DNA of 64,000 nt, taken from the NCBI GenBank assembly GCA_963422465.1, contig OY730170.1, positions 5,294,315-5,358,314 on the forward strand. The letters run 5' to 3'. Within the stretch, counting starts at the first letter, position 1; every line of letters begins with the position of its first letter. Source of the stretch: Lichina pygmaea (lineage: Eukaryota > Ascomycota > Lichinomycetes > Lichinales > Lichinaceae). This document shows positions 23,457-33,337 of the stretch, piece by piece. Both the position numbers and the translations under genes were made by a program. Under the pieces are notes generated by a model. The model was not told the DNA's origin and did no database searches. It saw only the letters and a list, made by a program, of their open reading frames with translations.

Positions 23457-23815
23457 GACCCCTAACTTGCGAATCCTTCCTCGGACGGAACCCCTCTCCC
23501 CTGGTAGACCCCTGCTTGCGCCACAACTGGCGCTACCCGCGCCACACGCCGCTGGTACTGATCGGAATGGCGACACGTGACCACTTGCTTGGTCAGCCTG
23601 ATTATTCAGCAAAGGAGCGTGGTACAAAGGTACTTCGAAAAGTACCGCATTACGTAACGCACTAGGCCGGATGCGAGTGATGTCACGCCCAGATTCAACG
23701 CACATGACTTGATCCTTACTAGGTGTAGTACGTACGTAGCGCCGGGCTGAGGCGCAAGCGGGGTCTACCTGGGGAGGGGGGGTCTGTCCGAGGAAGGATT
23801 CGCAAGTTTGGGGTC
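23457..23815. mobile_element. Non-autonomous DNA transposon (MITE) with long inverted ends and TA duplication
   Basis: The left end (from GACCCCTAACTTGCGAATCC) and the reverse complement of the right end (GACCCCAAACTTGCGAATCC) match over about 80 bp, with a few mismatches and a small length difference. A second internal block (GGTAGACCCC...GCTTGCGCC) is shared by both arms. TA dinucleotides flank it at 23455-23456 and 23816-23817. The size is 359 bp and there is no transposase frame. A TA duplication fits Tc1/mariner-type mobilisation; the family is not recognised. Confidence 0.8.
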
Positions 23816-23817
23816 TA

Positions 23818-24961
23818 GCCGAGGAAATGTCGGGTAATACCATAGCGCGCATTAGCATACCAGTACTCCGTACAAGTAGTGTGAAACAGTCACATGATCA
23901 CTACCTTGCAAGTTGCTTCCAGGCGGCAACCACTTGGCTCAAGCCATGAGACCTTCTGCTGCACGGCAGAGCTAACACCCTTGACTTGAGGCTGTACGGT
24001 ACCGTACTGTACAGTACCTCTATTTCTTGCTATCATGTTGGAAGGTGCTGGTGGAAGATGACAGTCGAGGATGACAGTCGAAGATGACAGTCGAAGATGA
24101 CAGTCAAAGAACGTTGGTGATGAAGGATGTCAAAGATAGTCTTGCTAGCGACAAAGACCCCGACAAGGAAACACTGATGAGAAACACCGATGGTGCGGCC
24201 ACGAACATCAAAAGCCTGTGGGATCTGCACGTGGCCCCATGTCATGATGTGAGATACAAGAGACTGGAGTGAGCAGGACTCTCCTAGATAGATAGGTAAG
24301 GTACAGTAGATCATATAGGTCTGATGATGCTGCTACTAGCACGACACTTGATATCGGAGTTATTGTCACCGTGTCAGCTCAGATACTTGGCCGCAGTACT
24401 TGGCCGCAGACTCGGCCACCTAAACCCCCTTGACAGACAGGATACAAAGCCCCAAAGAAGGTACAGAGCTCCCCCGACACCCCTTGACAAGCACCCCAAA
24501 AGGCTTGGGATACAGTATATTGTGGATTAAAAAAAATACATCGCGGACAGACCGTGTCCTTGAACGATGGTATCTGAGCATGGAGATCAGATGGCGGTGC
24601 CAAGAAAGTTCTGGTCGTGGGTATGAGTGACGGAAGCAGCCTCGCTGTCCTCGTACGCAGTGTGATCTACTCAGATGAATTGGCCAAGCAGGAGGCGGTC
24701 GACGTTTTATGATTTCTGGTTAGCGAAAGGAGTATGGGGGGTCTTTTGGTGAAACGACATCTATGTTCGCGTTGGTGCTTGATGGTAGATGGATCGACGT
24801 ATGAAGCGGTAGCGAGCGACATATGAGGAAGAGGAAGCGGAGGGGAGGAGGGGGAGGAGAAGCGGCGGGAACTTCTTGATGGTGAATGGTATGGGGGTTC
24901 AGTACGAAGAGAAAGGACACGCGGAGGGAGACATCCGAAGGACGGCGACGCGGAACGCCCA
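23818..24961. other. Gap 3' of mL54, no supported gene
   Basis: Contains a 13-bp tandem repeat at 24057-24108 and otherwise short random frames. mL54 ends at 24962 on the minus strand, so its 3' UTR is here. Confidence 0.5.
24057..24108 (+). repeat. 13-bp unit tandemly repeated four times
   Basis: Units of the form gatgacagtcgaa are repeated four times with one or two substitutions (first and last units vary). No coding meaning is apparent. Confidence 0.85.
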
Positions 24962-25788
24962 TCAGTTCATTCCCTTCAGGAAGTTGCTCTCCTTGATGGT
25001 GGCTCGGCGCTTGCGCCGCAGTTCGTGGGTGAGCGTTTGCCGCGCCTCGACGGCCTCCGCCGCCCCCTCGATGTTCTGCGCCGCGTTCGAGGGCAGGTCG
25101 ATGCTCTGCTCGAACACCGGCACCTCGGGTTCGGTCGTCTCTGGATCGGCCGTGCCGGCGGCGCGGCGCCTCTTGTGGGCCTTGCTGAGCTTCCCTGGAC
25201 GTTACCCGACGCGCGAGTCAGCGGCTCGAGCTCGAACCGTGTCCGGTGCGCCGACGACGAAGAAAAGAATCGCATCTGCGTACCAGCCTTGTCCGAGCCT
25301 CGCTTGGCACCGTCGTCCTTCTTGCCCTGCTTCGGCTCGAGACACGTCCAGAGCCAGGCCGGGTACTCCGAGTCCGGCAGCGCGACCGGATCGTTCTGGT
25401 TCTTTAAGTAGTTGAGCCCTCGTAGCGGTTGCCCCGCCGGAGCCGAACTGCGGATCGCCCTCTTTGGACGCGTCGCCGTCGTCGCCGTCGCGGCTTGTGG
25501 AGAAGGACCTGCCGAGGTCGATGAGAGCTGAGCTCCTGAGGGTGAGCTGGCCGTGACTTGGGCCAGCGCGGAGATATCGGGGGTCTGTTGAGCGGGTGAC
25601 GGTGTCAATGTCGCCGTCGACAGTACCTGCTGTCCCGTTCGTTGGCTGCTAGTAAGCCGCCGCCGTCGAGACATCCATTCGGTTCGAGACGCGCCGCTTG
25701 GCCATAATCTCGGCAGCTTCGAAGAGGACGACGGACCGGTGATTCCCACGGAGACTGCAGCTCCATTGAGACATCGTTGGCAGATCAT
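24962..25788 (-). CDS. MRPL37: Mitochondrial large-subunit ribosomal protein mL54 (yeast Mrpl37 family)
   Basis: Two exons, 25788-25284 and 25194-24962; the GT-AG intron restores 'SDKAGKLSKAHKRRR'. About 245 residues. The N-terminus (MICQRCL...) with the following Ser/Ala/Thr-rich stretch is consistent with a mitochondrial presequence. The conserved block is SAPAGQPLRGLNYLKNQNDP followed by VALPDSEYPAWLWTCL. The C-terminus is basic and helical (HELRRKRRATIKESNFLKGMN), as in mL54. It is a structural protein of the mitochondrial large ribosomal subunit. An in-frame ATG at 25812 adds eight residues; 25788 was preferred because MICQRC is the family-like start. Confidence 0.88.
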
Positions 25789-26087
25789 GTTGATTGCTGC
25801 TGAATGATCCAACCCTCTCCGTTCGATACCTAGAGGTCAAAGTCAGAACCTATCTCGTCCGATCTCGGCACGAATCCTGGAATCTCACCGTCTTCAGCTC
25901 CAGTGTCGAAAATCCATCTCGATTGGAGTTGCTATTACGAGTAGAAGAGCCATGTCACGTGGTCTAACGTATTCATTTGTGCGTGATAGAAGTGCCTAAG
26001 TACAGTAGGGCTAGGCTATCAGTCACGTGGGGTGTCACGTGACATGGCAACCACAGGAGTACGGAAGTAGAGCTTCAACAATTGGAA

Positions 26088-27809
26088 TTAATCGTACTCG
26101 ATCTTGTCATCTTCAGAATCATCCGTGTCGGGGGTGATCCACGTCGGTTGCGCTCTAAACACGTCGTCTTTCTGGACAACTCCGAAAATCTCGTCGGCAA
26201 CAACTTCATCCTCACTTCCGGATCGTCGGTCCTCGTTGTCGTCGAGCAAAAGGTCGGAGGTTCCGAAGAACTTCTCAAGATCGGTCTCGTGACCGATTTT
26301 ACGAGCCATGGTCCGGATCGTGGAACCCCGAATCCACTTCTTCCCTGGCGACCCCCACATTGTGCTCTTGGCATAATTGCAGAGATCGTTGCGCCAACCG
26401 GTACACTCATACCGCCGCCGCCGGAAAACCGTCATTATCATGTTGAAATAAAGGTATCTCAACCGAGGCCGATTGCTGTTCCGGAAGATCAGCACTTTGT
26501 CGGTGAGATCCTCACACCCACTGACTCTGGTGATCGACTTGTTGATCACGACCACCTTGAGCTGATCTGCACTTCCCCCACTTTCATGGCAGGGAACAAT
26601 GGCAATCCGAGCTTTGTCAAGTGCCACTTCCATATCACTACGGAGAAGCAGGCCATTCCTCCAGTCGAAAAGATGCTCTTGGACTTCGCCGTTTTCGTCG
26701 CGGTCATTGGGGCCAAAGAGATATGCGCAGTTCATCTCCCCGATGCCAAAGGGGACGATGTGGGTCACTTTCATATTCTCGCCTTCGTAGTAGCCCTGCA
26801 TGATCGGACACCAATAGAGCTTTGGCTGCTTGTGCTTCACGTACTGCTGCCTGACCGAACTCCAGACCATAGGTGTGTCTATTTTGATGTCAGAGTATGT
26901 TTCTGTTTTAACAGTCTCATAGCACTCACCATCATCCTCATCCTCCTCCCTCTCTGCGTCATAGTACTTGATGAGTGACTGACGGAACTGGCTCTGCTGC
27001 CCTTCCCGAGGATCTGAGCCACTGGAGTCCACTTCCGGGCGACTTGTCCAAAGCGCTGGCTCGATCTTGACTGTGTGGACCAGGTTGTCCATAAGCATGT
27101 CCGTGGATGCGGTGGTGTCTTTCATCGCAACAAGCTGTCTGCACCGATCAATGGCCGTCCCTCGGATCATGCCAGAGTTGCGTTTCAGCCCGACCAATTC
27201 CATACGCAAGTGCGTCAGCTGTCCTTCCAAGGCCTCTGCCGTCCGGTAGTACTGCCTTTGCCCGATCAGCGACTTGGCCTTGGCGTCACTCAGCTTCTGC
27301 AACTCGGTGTTTCGGTGGTGTGCCAGGTGCTTGACCACGTCGATCTTGGCATTGATGCGCTCTCCAAGTTTCTGAAAGTACTCGAACTCAACACTTGTCT
27401 GGACCTTGCTCCCAGCTGTTTTCTGCTGCTTTGCCAAGTGGATTGTAGCTGATTCCACCGACGAATCTGAGACATTACGCCTCTTCAGCACAGCCTCCTT
27501 CTCGAAGACTTCAAGACTTTCTTTCAAAGTGGGGACATGAGCGTGAACTTCAAGCGGGATAGGGTCCTCAGGTCGCATTGGATTGAGTGTGACTGGAGCT
27601 CGAACTTTTTTGACATTGAGCTTGCTCCTGGTCTGCTTTACCTCTGACTTTATCTGCTTAGCTTGTTGTCTTGCTTGTTGTTTCTCTGCTTGGATTGGCT
27701 CTATCTTTTCTCTGATCTCTCTTTGCATCTGAGGACACTGAGGACGCCGAGGAGGGGTGGCCGGTGTCACAGAGGGCGGGGGAGTTTCTGGACAGGCATG
27801 GCTTTCCAT
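26088..27809 (-). CDS. HNH-nuclease-domain protein (fungal HNH_2-like)
   Basis: A single open frame of 573 residues from ATG 27809; upstream extension would need a TTG start. The N-terminal third is basic and rich in Glu, Gln and Lys (coiled-coil-like, about residues 35-75). The middle (about 130-250) is predicted helical. At about 330-395 the segment KLYWCPIMQGYY...KVTHIVPFGIGE...LFDWRNGLLL matches the fungal HNH_2 arrangement: Cys-Pro, then His-Ile-Val-Pro, then Asn-Gly-Leu-Leu. A basic region and an acidic tail follow. Such domains are common in uncharacterised, variably distributed fungal proteins. Nuclease activity is inference. The frame is AT-richer than neighbouring genes, intronless, and sits next to a LINE insertion, which suggests accessory or transferred origin. 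Confidence 0.75.
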   Translation of the reverse strand: MESHACPETPPPSVTPATPPRRPQCPQMQREIREKIEPIQAEKQQARQQAKQIKSEVKQTRSKLNVKKVRAPVTLNPMRPEDPIPLEVHAHVPTLKESLEVFEKEAVLKRRNVSDSSVESATIHLAKQQKTAGSKVQTSVEFEYFQKLGERINAKIDVVKHLAHHRNTELQKLSDAKAKSLIGQRQYYRTAEALEGQLTHLRMELVGLKRNSGMIRGTAIDRCRQLVAMKDTTASTDMLMDNLVHTVKIEPALWTSRPEVDSSGSDPREGQQSQFRQSLIKYYDAEREEDEDDGECYETVKTETYSDIKIDTPMVWSSVRQQYVKHKQPKLYWCPIMQGYYEGENMKVTHIVPFGIGEMNCAYLFGPNDRDENGEVQEHLFDWRNGLLLRSDMEVALDKARIAIVPCHESGGSADQLKVVVINKSITRVSGCEDLTDKVLIFRNSNRPRLRYLYFNMIMTVFRRRRYECTGWRNDLCNYAKSTMWGSPGKKWIRGSTIRTMARKIGHETDLEKFFGTSDLLLDDNEDRRSGSEDEVVADEIFGVVQKDDVFRAQPTWITPDTDDSEDDKIEYD

Positions 27810-28015
27810 CTTGGCAATGCCTTTGAAGATCAACGTCTCAACAAGAAAGAATTGTTTGTAGAATATTGTGCTTGCTCTCTCTTTTTGATCAAGAACAGCT
27901 TTGGATTTCAAGATAGGATGGGGGGAGAAGCTACGTTCTTGTAGACTTGAGGCCAAGAAGAATCAGCCACCCTGATCTTCATTTGCAAATCCCTTTTCCT
28001 TTACTTCTTCTTGGA

Positions 28016-28054
28016 GAGTTTCTCCTTACAGTTTCTCCTTAGAGTTTCTCCTTG
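28016..28054 (+). repeat. Three 13-bp tandem units upstream of the HNH gene
   Basis: Units of the type gagtttctcctta are repeated three times, about 200 bp 5' of the HNH gene start. They could be promoter elements or simple slippage; the sequence alone does not say. Confidence 0.8.
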
Positions 28055-28365
28055 AAATAGGAGGAACATATCATGTTTGTGAGTCACCACTCTGTTAACT
28101 CTGTTTGCAATCAGTTTTCCTCTTACTTCTCTACTGGCTTCTATGGGTTTCCTTGCTGTTCCCTTCTTATTCCACAAGCTACACATCATGTTCACGGACT
28201 GTCCACCCCTCCCTTACCCCTCTTTACAATCCATCTTTTCACTTGTTGTTCCCAAGTCTATACTGGCTTTTTCCTGTAACCCACACACCATAGTGGTGGG
28301 TTGAGGTATAATAGAGTTGTGAGGCTCTATTTCCCCCTATCTTTCTAGTGTATGTTTGTATATAC

Positions 28366-29266
28366 CGCAGACACCTTGCCTCGCGGCGAGGCCGCCGCAG
28401 GGCCGCCGGCACCACACCGGGTAGGGCACGACACAAGTGGGCAAAAGACATACTCTGGCGGCAGCAACAGCGGATGGAGGACACCACCACAGGACTAGGC
28501 CTTCCCCCTTGGTCGGACAACCCCCGCCAAGGCCTCGTACACACCTCGAGCCACCACCCCACACCACAAACACTGTGGCTCGCCTACCAACTTGCAGAGC
28601 AGTGGTGCTGGGACCGTTGGCGCCAGCTGGAAGGAGGACCGCCACCCCCCTGCCGGAATACTGACCCCGACCCCGGGGGAGGGACATGGAAGCCTGAAAA
28701 GATGCCCCACTTGGCAGCCCTCCGGCTACACGCTGGTTTACCGAAGGCACACACCAGTGTCCTGACACAAATACGCACAGGCAAGATTGGCCTTGCTGCC
28801 TTCCTCCACCGCTGCCGGGTCTCTGGCTCTGAGTCGCCAGCGTGCCCATGCGGGTGGCAGTGGGAGACAGCCAAAAACGTGGTCCTCCAGTGCCAGCGGT
28901 TTGCCGGCGAGCGACGGGTGCTCCGACAGCTAACATCGACGACTAACTTCTAGCAGCTTACCTCTAACCACCGGGCAGCAGCTGTCCCGGCTCCGTGGTT
29001 CCTACGTCTAGGCCTTCTCTCCTAGTTTTCCTGGGCCCGGGACCAGCTCCCCCCTGCTTGAGCGCCAAGCAGCCACTTCCTTTGTTCTACAGTCTCTCGG
29101 CAGGATGGCGCCCGCCCAGGGGCCGCAGGGGAGGTTTTTATCCTGTGGGCAGGTGGCTAGCCACCTGGGCCAAAAGGGTTTTCCTTACCACTTTCATAGT
29201 ATTCCCAGCATAATCTAGCTTAGCTAGTTTTAGAATGGTGTAGGATCTCAATACAATACAATACAA
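28366..29266 (+). mobile_element. 5'-truncated non-LTR retrotransposon (Tad1-like LINE) with 13-bp target duplication
   Basis: TGTTTGTATATAC occurs at 28353-28365 and 29267-29279, exactly bracketing this 901-bp segment. Inside, a plus-strand frame open to 28953 encodes the C-terminal end of a fungal LINE polyprotein: LRLHAGLPKAHTSVLTQIRT, then GKIGLAAFLHRCRV and a Cys-rich CPCGWQWETAKNVVLQCQRF finger. The 3' end is a (AATAC)n tail. Absence of the endonuclease and reverse transcriptase parts shows 5' truncation on insertion. The frame is intact and the duplication perfect, so the insertion seems recent. The Tad1-like clade is inferred from the C-terminal motif only. Confidence 0.85.
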
Positions 29267-29279
29267 TGTTTGTATATAC

Positions 29280-30561
29280 TTATGAGTCGAAATAACCAAT
29301 GAGTCATGTACAAGTTAAATCTTGCAAACTTCTGCTCAAAACCCCTACCTGTGCCATGGGGGGTGGCAGAGGGGTGTCCCGGACATACCGAAGAGACAGG
29401 AGGAGGGGGGGGGGTGATACCTCACCATGGCACGGGTATACAGGAGTACCTCTGTACCAGTACTTACGAGTAGTGCGGGGCTGAAAGGGGTACGGAAGTA
29501 CGGTATACGTAAAGGAACGAAAGAGCGTATCTCTGCACGTGATGAGGCTGAGTCAGCTCTCGTGGCCTGGAAGATCGGTCGAGTGCTTCTGCGACGCAGA
29601 GACTCCTACAAGAGACCGAGCTTGGCTCCTCGACTCCGTTCTCCTTTCTCCTTTCTACGTCACTACTATACGTGGTTTTCACTCGTAGTTCCAGATGAGG
29701 AGGCAGAGCATCGATGAAGTGATGGTCTTTTGCTGTCGAGTTGCAGCAGGATGGCGTGGATCGGTCAGGTTGAACATCTACGAGTGTCGTGATCGGCTGG
29801 CAGTGAACCTGGGCCTTCTATGTATACTGGTTCGACATCGGATTCCCATGATTACGTAGCAACTAAGTGTCGGTACAGATGTAGCTCGGAAGCCAATTAT
29901 CAAAACCATACCCGTGAGGAAACCAGTAGACGTCGAGACACCACCTCTGATTCTAGACTTCCAATTAACCCGACTGTTAACAAGCGCAAAATGATTCAGA
30001 GCTCCGCAAAGCCTTTTCCCGTAAAGCCTTTTCTTCCTCGAGTTGTGTCTAGCACTCACAAGATCTCCGGGTGCTGTCCGTGATCACTGCTAAGCTTCGA
30101 CGGCGTCTCACGGTGGCGATGAAAGTGAGAACATCGTAGATGACAGAATCTAGCAAGATGACAACAAAGAGAACGATGAGATTGAAGAAAAAAGATGTGA
30201 TGCAATGTACGATCACAGCTGGCGCTGCTACTGCATGACTACTACCACTCACCCCTCATCAAGCATCATCTCGAAGGGGGAAAGGCTCTGAGAGTACCGC
30301 AAATCGTTGGTACAACATCGCTCATTTGCCGACTCCGAATCTGCCTGTCGATGTTTGGCAAAAGACGAAAGAGAAGAAATTCAAAGTCACGCACGGATGT
30401 TACCTGTCAAAGAGTAGCTGCGTCCAGATTCGTGGCTCCTTGGGAGGCCCCCTTTCAAGAAAGCCTGTCGAGACAGAGGGTATCAAACGCAGATCCCCAC
30501 CGTTGCCATCATCGCCGTCATCATACTTTTTATCCCTCGTCTCTCATCGTCATCACCTTCG
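29280..30561. other. Gap with no supported gene
   Basis: Contains a G-run near 29405-29414, cggtatacg/tacggaagtac motifs near 29490-29510, and short frames without features. The acidic membrane protein gene ends at 30562 on the minus strand. Confidence 0.5.
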
Positions 30562-32099
30562 TCACCGCGCCATTGTAGTTCCAGAGCCGGCGTTGGTCCA
30601 TCGGAAGCGCTTCAGGCCCCTGACTGCATCCCTACCACAGGCCCGGCCGTCGCTGACGTCTATCATGCTGGCCTCGACCTTCCCGACCTCTCGACCCATG
30701 GCGTAGCCAGCCGAGAAGCTGATCGCGCCCACCAGCACCACGACGCCAGCCGAGACGACCCAAGTCAGCAGCGAGGTCGTGACGCTATCGTCGAAGATCG
30801 TCTTGGGCTTCTTGACGACGCGTTCCTTGGCACCCTTGACGGGCGAGGCTGGGGCCTTTCGCTTGCTCTTCGGTCGAGACGAGGCGGACCGATGGGACCG
30901 CTCCCCGATCTGGCGTCCGCCTTCGGCCGGTTCTGCCTTGGATCCGTCGTCGTCGGAGTTGCCCCCCATGATGACGGACTCCGAGACGATCTGCAGGGTA
31001 CTCGGCTGGATGGTGTTGGGCGCGGCAGCTCGGCTGGAAGCTCGAGAGGGCTTTGGCAGACCTCGGGCGGCGGCGGCGCACGACAGCAGGGTCGACAGGC
31101 TTGCCCTCAGGGCGGCGTCGTGATCGGCCTGATGCGAGGGCGACATGATGCTGTACGGGCTGTGTTGAGTACGACGCGGCGCATTGGCGGCTGCGGCTCG
31201 CGACGGTCGCCGCTCCCGTGAGGGGAGGTACGGTGCCGACCCGGAACGGGATCCGGCCTGAGATGGTGGCGGATGGGAAAAGACGTTCGGTTGGGGGGTA
31301 AAGGCTGTGCGGGGAACGACGACGCCGAGTGCCGTCGAGTTTTCATCATCATCATCGTCGTCGTCGTCGTCGTCGTCGTCGTCATCGTCATCATCATCAT
31401 CGCCATCATCATCGCCATCGCCATCGCCATCGCCATCGCCATCGCCATCGCCATCGCCATCGCCATCGCCATCGCCATCGCCATCGCCATCGCCATCGCC
31501 ATCGCCATCGTCAAAGTTGTCGTCCGCCGCCCCTTCGTCCTCGGTCACGGCATGCTCAATCGGACTCCCGCCCGAGCGTGTCGAGCCGACGGGAGGGGAT
31601 AGAGCATCACCAGGCTCGGGGGCAGGGCCGCACGGCAGATTCTCGTTGGAGCTGGTCATGACCCGATCCTCATCGCTCTCCGTCTCCTCGTACTCGTCTT
31701 GGCTGCTTCGGCTCTCGGCTGGCTGCGGCGGTAGGCTCGATCGGCCGAGGGGGCCTCGGCGACGACTGCGATGCGTGCGGCTGGGACGCGCACGGCCCAC
31801 ACGCAGGCCCGTCGTCACGATCTCGTCATGGTCCGCGGAAGAGAGGGATGACGACGAAGGTCGCGAGGATATCTCGACCCACGGTTCTGCATCAAAATCC
31901 GGCGGGGTCAGCCGACGTCGGCGCTCTGCCTGGTGAGCGCCAACCGGGCAAGGGTCGTAGAGTACGCATGGAAGTCATGGCGTACCTTCTGAAGGCCCTC
32001 CCGTCCGATTACCGACTCGCGACAGAACCTGGGTCGGAAAGTTGCGGCCAGGCGCGTGCGTGCCTTGCGAACCAGCTTCGACGCGTCGACCAGAGCCTC
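30562..32099 (-). CDS. Acidic, low-complexity protein with one C-terminal membrane span; 5' end unresolved
   Basis: Two exons are supported: 31929-30562 and 32099-31986. The GT-AG junction joins 'VIGREGLQK' to 'AERRRRLTPPDFDAEPWVEI', and an acceptor (ttatag) lies just before 32099, so at least one more 5' exon exists that I could not place. The frame has no ATG in a sensible position. The protein contains a long Gly-Asp then poly-Asp run (31350-31515), a Ser/Arg-rich segment, a conserved-looking ADHDAALRASLSTLLSCAAA block, a basic region and one hydrophobic span near the C-terminus (LLTWVVSAGVVVLVGAISFS). That arrangement suggests a membrane-anchored protein with a large soluble N-terminal part. 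I do not recognise the family. Confidence 0.6.
31350..31515 (-). repeat. Hexanucleotide/trinucleotide array encoding (Gly-Asp)n and poly-Asp
   Basis: Near-perfect gccatc repeats (about 31416-31510, plus strand) flow into gtc/atc repeats. On the coding strand they give about 16 Gly-Asp dipeptides followed by about 20 Asp residues. Confidence 0.9.
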
Positions 32100-33337
32100 C
32101 TATAACCGCAGCATGCATGATGATACCGGGCTGTCCGACAGGCACTAAAGCTGGGTGCGAATGGACGCCGACAAGATCAATGTCTTGCTCTTTCAAGGCG
32201 CAGGCTGTTCTGCCCACATGAGGACCGTCAGCGACGCTGGAGAATGGCTTCCTGTAGAAGAGCGGGACCAGTCGTACTTCACATATACGTACGAAGTTGC
32301 TCGTCTAATCCTGAAAGCAATGCGCCGTGCGGTGTCTTAGCGACCGACCCGGTCTGGCAGAAGAGCCTCGTTAGCCGACTATCGACGAGAATATTGTCGG
32401 CGTCATCAGCGTCTCGGGGCGCCTTGATCGCTCCAGGATACTCGAGGCCGAGAGAAGATCCCGCCCGAGGGCGTCACGGTCATCGATGCCGACCGAGCAC
32501 TGGACGCCGTCGTCGTCGTCGTCGTCGTCGGTCCCGAACGGTGTGGACAGAGCTCTGGAAGATGGAGTCTCACGAGGGCAGCTCAGGTGGATCGCAGGAG
32601 CGAGTCTTCGGGGAGGCCTGGAACTCGAAGTCAGACGGTCGTACTGTACGAGGCAGCGTCGAGGTACCTTCGTATTGGGTGCGTACCGTCGCCAGCCACG
32701 GCGGGGCACATGGAAACCAGGCAGTGACGGGACGATAGACGGGGAGGAGGACTAGTCAGGTGTGTGTCTCGCTAAGCCGCCAATCACCTCGCTACAACAT
32801 GTCGGTCGCTGCAGGTGATCGTGGCGATGACGTTTCGAGCTACAGTACGTATGGGTACTCCGTACGGAGTACCCGTGCCACTTGGTACTTCGGTACGAAA
32901 CGTACCCATGGGCACCGGTACGTACTGTACGTACAGCGCTCCGGAAATATATGACTAAGCAAACCTCTTCTGCAAAATCAATTTCTGCCACATCTGCTTG
33001 CCAAGACAGTTAGATCAAAAGTTCATCCGCCCCCGACTACGCTCCGGCTCCTTGTCTGGACTTGCGACAATCATCGACGTTCAACGTGTCTACGAGGATG
33101 TCAAGTATCATGGCCCGATTACGTAATGGAGCACCAACTCCTTGGATGCTCAGAGCGGTGGCTGACGATGGGGCCCCCCATGATCTACCAGGACAGACCT
33201 GAATGTATACAACACGACTTTTTGCTCCGTGCCCATGAATCTATATCTTCTTCGCGAGAACCAAAAGTCTCATACCCGCAGACGTGGGGCCAACCGGGTC
33301 GAGGAAGGCGGCGGCGACGACGACAGGGAGAGCCTCT
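32100..33337. other. Gap between the acidic membrane-protein gene and GAR2
   Basis: Probably contains the missing 5' exon(s) of the gene at 30562-32099. It also holds a full GTACTCCGTACGGAGTAC palindrome (about 32854-32871) and a (GTC)n run near 32510-32528. No independent gene is supported. Confidence 0.5.

Noticed and set aside
28337-28936. 199-codon minus-strand frame over the LINE
   Set aside because: The plus strand carries the LINE C-terminal motifs; the minus frame is its shadow.
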